Origin: Nilaparvata lugens
Lineage: Eukaryota > Arthropoda > Insecta > Hemiptera > Delphacidae
Assembly: GCF_014356525.2 (NCBI RefSeq)
Contig: NC_052509.1
Span: forward strand, 30,049,936-30,113,935
Length of the DNA stretch: 64,000 nucleotides
Reading direction: 5' to 3'
Below are positions 59,006-64,000 of this stretch, one piece after another (positions within the stretch are counted from its first letter, which is position 1; every line of letters starts with the position of its first letter). The translations under genes were made by a program, and so were the position numbers. The notes below the pieces were generated by a model. The model ran no database searches. It was given only the letters and a program-made list of their open reading frames with translations, and was not told the origin of the DNA.

Positions 59006-60043
59006 AAAAATGAAAAATAGGATATTGAAAAAAGAAACTCTAATTAAGCCTAGCACCAATAGAAGAGAGCCGTCGACTATTGAAAAATCTCTAAAAAAGA
59101 TAAGTAAGTTACATGTAAATAAACAAACGTCAAAAAGTAGAGTATCATTAATTCAGAATTACGGTGAATATTCCGATATTAATTTAGCGTTTGCTTACGC
59201 GAAAATAAGATTCGAGTCTCAGATGGATTCTCGCACGTACTAAAGTCAAAATCGCTGACGCTAGAGGAGTGGTGTAGCCTTGAGCCAATTAGTCTACAAA
59301 ACAAATGCTCGGCGATCTTACTGAAAACAATCAACACGCCTGACAGTAAACAATTAATTCGGAATTACTTGTTGCCAGTGAATGATTATAATGCTCTAGA
59401 AGAAATTAAAAAAGTACTATTGGAAATAAAGGAATGGGCATCAATGAATTATCCACTTGTCGTAGGCATAGATGAATTCAGCCAGCTAGCAGAATTATCC
59501 TCAATTGATTTACTCAGTTTTATCTTATCAACTAATCATTTGAAATATATATTTTATCATAGGGGCACTAACAGCATGAATTTTCTCAATATTCCAGAAC
59601 CAGATCGGCCAGAAGAAAAAGTATGCCCAAGAGGTTATCTACCAGAAGAGAGCAAGCACCATAACTTTCTAAATTGCATGATTGAATTGAAAAATCTTTT
59701 ACAGCAATATGATAAAATAAACGCAGATATTTTCAAAGAAGCTCTTTTAACACTTCGAACCGAAAATCTTCATGCTTCATCGTCGGTCTTCAGAGAAATT
59801 GAATTGAGGAGTATGAATGTTTACGATAATGAATTGAAAATGTTCCTTCTACCAACTACTTCAAAATATAGAATGGGATTCAGTATGGAGGGAGGCGGAG
59901 CTTACGTATCATTTGACAACAGTTCTCGCAGATTCAGAACCAATGAAAAATATATTATGGTAAGTCGAGACACTCAAGTGATGCTTAATGAGGAACTGTT
60001 GGATGGATTGATGGAGTTCCAGGGAGCGGAAAAACACATCTAA
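58932..60043 (+). pseudogene. middle region of LINE ORF1 polyprotein, between gag and helicase
   Basis: Two successive frames. The first (58932-59243) overlaps the gag end and is strongly basic (LLKKMKNRILKKETLIKPST). The second, open from about 59210 to 60043, codes for about 275 residues: PLVVGIDEFSQL, a helical segment, then GFSMEGGGAYVSFD and KYIMVSRDTQVM just before the helicase. No clear enzymatic motif. It corresponds in position to the poorly conserved region N-terminal to viral-type helicases. Frameshifts at about 59000, 59220 and 60000 would each have to be undone to make one polyprotein; I infer one ancestral ORF. Confidence 0.5.
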
Positions 60044-60885
60044 TTGTTGATAAACATCGACCAATGGAAGACCTCATACTAACTCAAACAAGAGCCGCAA
60101 TCAAAGGAATAAGATCAACTATACAGGAGAAACACGGAAATGAATTCAACTCAATCATCAATTCAAATTACAGAACCGTGAAGTCGTTTCTAATTAATGG
60201 CTGCCACAAAAAATATAAGCGCGTATTCATCGATGAAGCTGTCCTTATGCACGCCGGCTTCGTGGGATTCGTCTCTGAGCTGACAGGCGCAGACGAGATA
60301 GTACTGGTTGGAGACTCAAAACAAATATCTCACATCGAGAGAAGTGGTTTACCAGCAGTCTGGAAAAATATTTCTGTTTTCGCGGATCCGGATTCTTACC
60401 AATCAGTAACCAACAGGTGTCCAATGGATGTGTGCTGTCTGTTGTCTAACTACTACAATGATATCTGCACTACAAATAAAATTATTTGATCAATTAAACC
60501 AACAATAACTAACGGAGAACCTCACAACCTACAACCACAAACTTTAATCCTCACATTCACGCAATCAGAAAAACAAATGGTACTGGAAGCTGTTAAAAAC
60601 AAGGCTCCCGCTGGCTCATTAACAATACTAACTATACATGAAGCTCAGGGTTTAACGTTTAGAGATGTTATCCTAGTGAGGAAAAATACTAAACCACTCA
60701 AGATTTACAATAGCATTCAGCACATAATAGTAGCACTTAGTAGGCATACCAACTCATTCAGATATTTAACAGTTGGAGAGCAAGGTCTCATGCTGTCATT
60801 AACTCAAAAAATACAATCAGTTGAGGACAAGGATATCTACAATTGGCACACAAATAATTATTATCTCAAAAACAAAAATGGCTGA
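60003..60885 (+). pseudogene. superfamily 1 helicase of plus-strand RNA virus type (one in-frame stop)
   Basis: One reading frame with all main SF1 motifs in order: Walker A DGVPGSGKTH (60010-60039), Walker B VFIDEA (60223-60240), motif III LVGDSKQI (60304-60327), motif IV NRCP (60412-60423), motif V TIHEAQGLTFRDV (60631-60669) and motif VI VALSRHTNSFRY (60730-60765). The style (GVPGSGKT, HEAQGLTF, VALSRHT) is that of the helicase of alphavirus-like, virga/kita-type RNA viruses. The only interruption is TGA at 60487-60489. It ends KNKNG then TGA 60883-60885, eight bases into ORF2. NTP-dependent unwinding of RNA is the expected activity. Described as an old copy only. Confidence 0.8.
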
Positions 60886-62536
60886 TTTGATGGAGGATTT
60901 GGATTTATTAGACATTGAAGACTTTTCGATTCCAAATTCACAAGATGTCAACAATACAATCCAACCTTTCAACTTGAAAATCATCAATTTCAACATCAGA
61001 AGCTACAATAAAAATTTTGAAGAATTTCTCATTCAACTGGAAGACTTGAACGTGGATTTCGACGTGACAGTCTTAACGGAATGCTGGATTGCTGGTGGTG
61101 TTTCCTTGAAATCAATTAATAATTATACCTGCCACAAAACAGAAAACAATATTCTAGAGAATGATGGAGTAATAATCTATGTCAAATCCGACTACTCTGT
61201 CGAAATAAAAGAAATTGCAGTTAGGCAAGCCAACTGTTCGAATATGCATTTAAAAATTGGGAAAGATACTTTTGTTATAACAGCGTTATATAGATCTCCA
61301 TCACACTTGGACTTAACAGAATTTCTCATTGATCTGAGGCAGATTTTGGATGATAATGGGAAGCATTTTCACATCGTTCTAGGAGATTTGAACATCAACA
61401 CAAAAGAACCAAATCAGCACAGGCAACTGGAAGACTATGATAATCTACTCAGTGAATATGGATTCCTACATTGTATAAAGAAGGCAACTCGTATTGGAAA
61501 TAATAGCGCTTCATGTATAGATCATATTCTGATAAACTTTAAAAAAAATATAATACCAATAGTTCTCCCAAATTCTATCACAGATCATTTTATAACTATT
61601 CTGGGAATTAAATATGATGCGGTGGAACACAATCACAACAGAAGAAAACACTACAATGAAAGTATTGATTATAATAAACTTTCATTAGCACTAACGAATG
61701 AGACCTGGAATTCCGTGTACCTGCAGGAATGCGCTGATAGTGCTTTAAAGGAAATTATAGAAATACTGAAGAAATACACAGAAGAATGTAAAGTTATTAA
61801 TAGAGTATCGCACACAAAAAGAAAAATTAAGCCTTGGATTACAAATGGATTAATTACATCAATAAGGAAGAGAGATAAATTACACAGGCAAAGCAAGAAT
61901 AATACAGCGCATCTACAGCTTAGAGAGTATTATAGAAGGTACAGAAATCTACTTACAACTGTAATAGAAAATGCGGAGAAACAATACTTTTCAAGGCGAT
62001 TTGAAACTTCCAGCAACTCTAAGCAAACATGGGAAGTAATAAGAGAAATAACCGAAGTGCAACGGCCAAGAACACAAATCCACCAAATCAACTTGTGAGG
62101 GAGAGAATTGGAATTGGGAGATGATGATAAAGATATGGCAAATTCTTTCAATGAATTTTTTATTAGTATTGGATCAAAACTGGCCCAGGACATTCTAAAT
62201 AGCGATTGTAATGGCGCAGATGAGCATGCGGCAGCTGATCAGATAGTCTGCCGGTCATTATTCTTTACACCTGTCAGTGAGGACGAAATGATAAAAATCA
62301 TTAATAGTCTTAAAGCTAATAGTGCACCTGGACTCGATAATTTAAAACCAGATTTTTTTAAACAGAATAATACTATACTTGCCAAGCCTTTAACACATAT
62401 TGCAAACAGAATTTTTGAGGAAGGTGTTTTTCCACAGTGTCTTAAGGAAGCTGTCATTTGTCCAATCTTCAAAACAGGAGATAAGAAAGATATGAATTGC
62501 TACAGACCCATATCATTACTCAGTACATTATCATAA
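60878..62536 (+). pseudogene. LINE ORF2, part 1: APE endonuclease and start of RT (in-frame stops)
   Basis: ATG at 60878 gives MADLMEDLDLLDIEDFSIPN. Endonuclease landmarks: INFNIRSYNKNFEEFL, LTECWI, LYRSPSHL, LGDLNIN (about 61377), CIDHILI and SITDHFIT. After a linker (KRKIKPWITNGLITSI) there is an in-frame TGA at 62096-62098, then the RT start (NSLKANSAPGLDNLKPDFFK, NCYRPISLLSTLS), closing at TAA 62534-62536. The first 406 codons are uninterrupted. The N-terminal NIRS/TECW style resembles the left-edge LINE at 2-994, though that element has a different ORF1. Confidence 0.85.
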
Positions 62537-62576
62537 ATTTTTGAAAAGTGTATCAAAACAAGACTGATCAGCTTTC

Positions 62577-63281
62577 TTGAAAAAAAATAATCTTCTATCG
62601 CCAAACCAATATGGTTTTAGATCTAGTCGCAGTACAAATGATGCTATCCACTATGTGACCACTCAGATTGCCGATAAAATAAACATTGAAGAGAAACCAT
62701 TAGCAGTATTCTTAGATTTGAAGAAGGCTTTTGATACGGTGTCACATGACATTCTTCTTTCAAGGCTTGATAACTATGGAATGAGAGGAGTCGCATGGAA
62801 TCTTTTCAAGAGCTACCTATCAAACCGAACACAATGTGTCAGAGTCAATGGATGTATAAGCAACAAGCTGACTGTAAAGTTTGGTGTGCCACAAGGAACA
62901 GTACTAGGACCAATTCTTTTTCTTCTCTACATAAATCCATTATGCAACATGGTAATAAATGGATCAATCACCACCTTTGCAGATGATACTGTTACACTGT
63001 TCTCTGAACCGACCTGGGAGATGACCTTGAGAGAAGCCGAGACTGGACTTCAGAGGGTGTCTCGCTGGTTGGCTGAAAATCTGCTAACATTGAACCATGA
63101 GAAAACCTTTTTTCTTACCTTTTCGGCGACTCAACATGGACAGCCAACAGGAGATGAGATAGTAATCAAGAATCAATGGAATAACCTGTTCACAGGAAAC
63201 AGTCACAGAAATACCTGGGAGTTACTATGGACTCTTTTCTGCACTGGGATCATCATCTCAATGAATTATGCGGGAGACTGA
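62577..63281 (+). pseudogene. LINE ORF2, part 2: reverse transcriptase palm
   Basis: Continues RT after a frameshift in an eight-A run at 62580-62588: NQYGFRSSRSTNDAIHYVT, FLDLKKAFDTVSHDILLSRL, FGVPQGTVLGPILFLLYIN and the catalytic TTFADDTVTLFS (FADD at 62976-62987), then SRWLAENLLTLNHEKT. The palm's catalytic residues are intact. A frameshift at about 63200-63230 follows. Confidence 0.85.
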
Positions 63282-63807
63282 GGAAGACCATCTACAGATT
63301 CAGGATTCTGAGGACACTGGTCGACAAGGGATGTCTGAGAGTTGTCTACTTCTCTCTAGCACAGTCCCTCATGCTGTATGGGATTGTGGGATGGGGAGGT
63401 GCAAGCTTCTTGCACATTGAACCGCTCCCCAGTAGCTGATCATGAGGGTCATCAACCAGAAGCCTCCACGCTATTCATCAGACCAGCTATTCAATGAGTT
63501 TGACATGATGGATGCAAGACAGCTTTACTCCAAGGAGATACTATGCAGATTACACAAGAATCCAACAACATTTCAAACTATAAACCACAACCACAACACC
63601 AGATACAGGAATCTTCTCATCACCAGTGTTGCAAGGAAGGCACTACACCAGAGGCATTCCAATCATTTAGCACCAAAATTATATAATCTACTTCCTGCAA
63701 ACTTTAAACAGATTAATCTTCCTAGAAAGTTCAAAGCAATAGTACACAATTGGTTGATGAGCAAAGGAAGACAGAACATAGAAAACATTATTTCAAATAA
63801 CAACTAA
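63227..63807 (+). pseudogene. LINE ORF2, part 3: RT C-terminal region
   Basis: Two frames: 63227-63439 (LHWDHHLNELCGRL, LAQSLMLYGIVGWGG) and 63442-63807 (VINQKPPRYSSDQLFNEFDM, NTRYRNLLITSVARKA, LPRKFKAIVHNWL) to TAA. A single frameshift at about 63440 divides them. The PRYSSDQLF motif is shared with the truncated fragment at 37.6-38.2 kb. From 63808 the sequence is noncoding 3' UTR to the window end. Confidence 0.8.
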
Positions 63808-64000
63808 CCACCTAATGACTTACTAAACACTAACTAATTAATAATACACACAAAAAACTAACAAAACCTACTCTAGGATATGGTATGCCATAGTGGAGTA
63901 GGTCAATTTCCACACAGAAAAACTAGAACTAAAACTAAAAACAGAGAACACATTATAAGAATCTTTTGTAACTAACTATTGTATGTAATATTGAAATTTA

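Larger units (their letters stand above)
58418..64000 (+). mobile_element. LINE carrying a viral-type SF1 helicase module
   Basis: Zinc-knuckle gag (58418-59005), a linker region (58932-60043), SF1 helicase (60003-60885), endonuclease/RT ORF2 (60878-63807) and the start of a 3' UTR to the window end all lie in order on one strand. The helicase frame ends inside the first codons of ORF2. There is no ATG at the 5' side: the gag frame is open only back to TAG 58415-58417, and an acceptor-like TTTATTTATTATAG ends at 58440, so a 5' exon or truncation is possible. Confidence 0.8.

Overview
The window is repeat-rich, AT-rich nuclear DNA from an animal, most probably an insect. This rests on the mix of elements: Jockey/CR1-type LINEs, a Ty3/Gypsy element, a PIF/Harbinger element whose accessory gene encodes a MADF domain, Penelope-like tail sequence, a Polinton/adintovirus-like capsid gene block, long microsatellites and many MITE-like palindromes. 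A sap-feeding hemipteran is plausible but unproven. I see no confidently intact host protein-coding gene, no tRNA or rRNA, and nothing bacterial. Almost every recognisable protein belongs to a mobile element, and nearly all of these are broken by stops or frameshifts.

Layout: 1-2100 is a LINE on the minus strand (PHD-finger ORF1, then an endonuclease ORF2 running off the left edge). 2448-2948 is a hAT/ZMYM1-like transposase fragment. 4413-5135 holds a palindromic Penelope-like tail followed by a dispersed 445-bp repeat whose second copy is at 30.8 kb. 5394-10365 is a decayed Ty3/Gypsy element (gag, zinc knuckles, protease, RT, RNase H, integrase). 11467-11914 is a large hairpin. 12641-13613 is an internally deleted Harbinger element. 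13741-21132 is a Polinton/adintovirus-like gene block in one direction: a spliced small gene, an unknown gene, a parvovirus-type phospholipase A2 protein, an adenain-like protease, penton, a small ORF, hexon, a coiled-coil fibre-like protein and a last small gene. Polymerase, integrase and packaging ATPase are not visible.

22.5-29.3 kb contains one repeat family in direct, inverted and permuted arrangements around a 430-bp AT microsatellite. 32.46-36.99 kb is a near-full-length Jockey-type LINE on the minus strand. 37.5-53.9 kb carries several LINE fragments, MITEs, minisatellites and local duplications. 54-58.4 kb is unassigned, with a GC-rich patch and pyrimidine-rich tracts.

58.4-64.0 kb is the most unusual part. 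A plus-strand LINE has a zinc-knuckle gag-like ORF1, then a complete set of motifs of a viral-type superfamily 1 helicase, and then an endonuclease/reverse-transcriptase ORF2. The helicase reading frame ends inside the first codons of ORF2, in the classic LINE ORF1/ORF2 overlap arrangement, so the helicase looks like a built-in part of the retrotransposon and not a chance neighbour.
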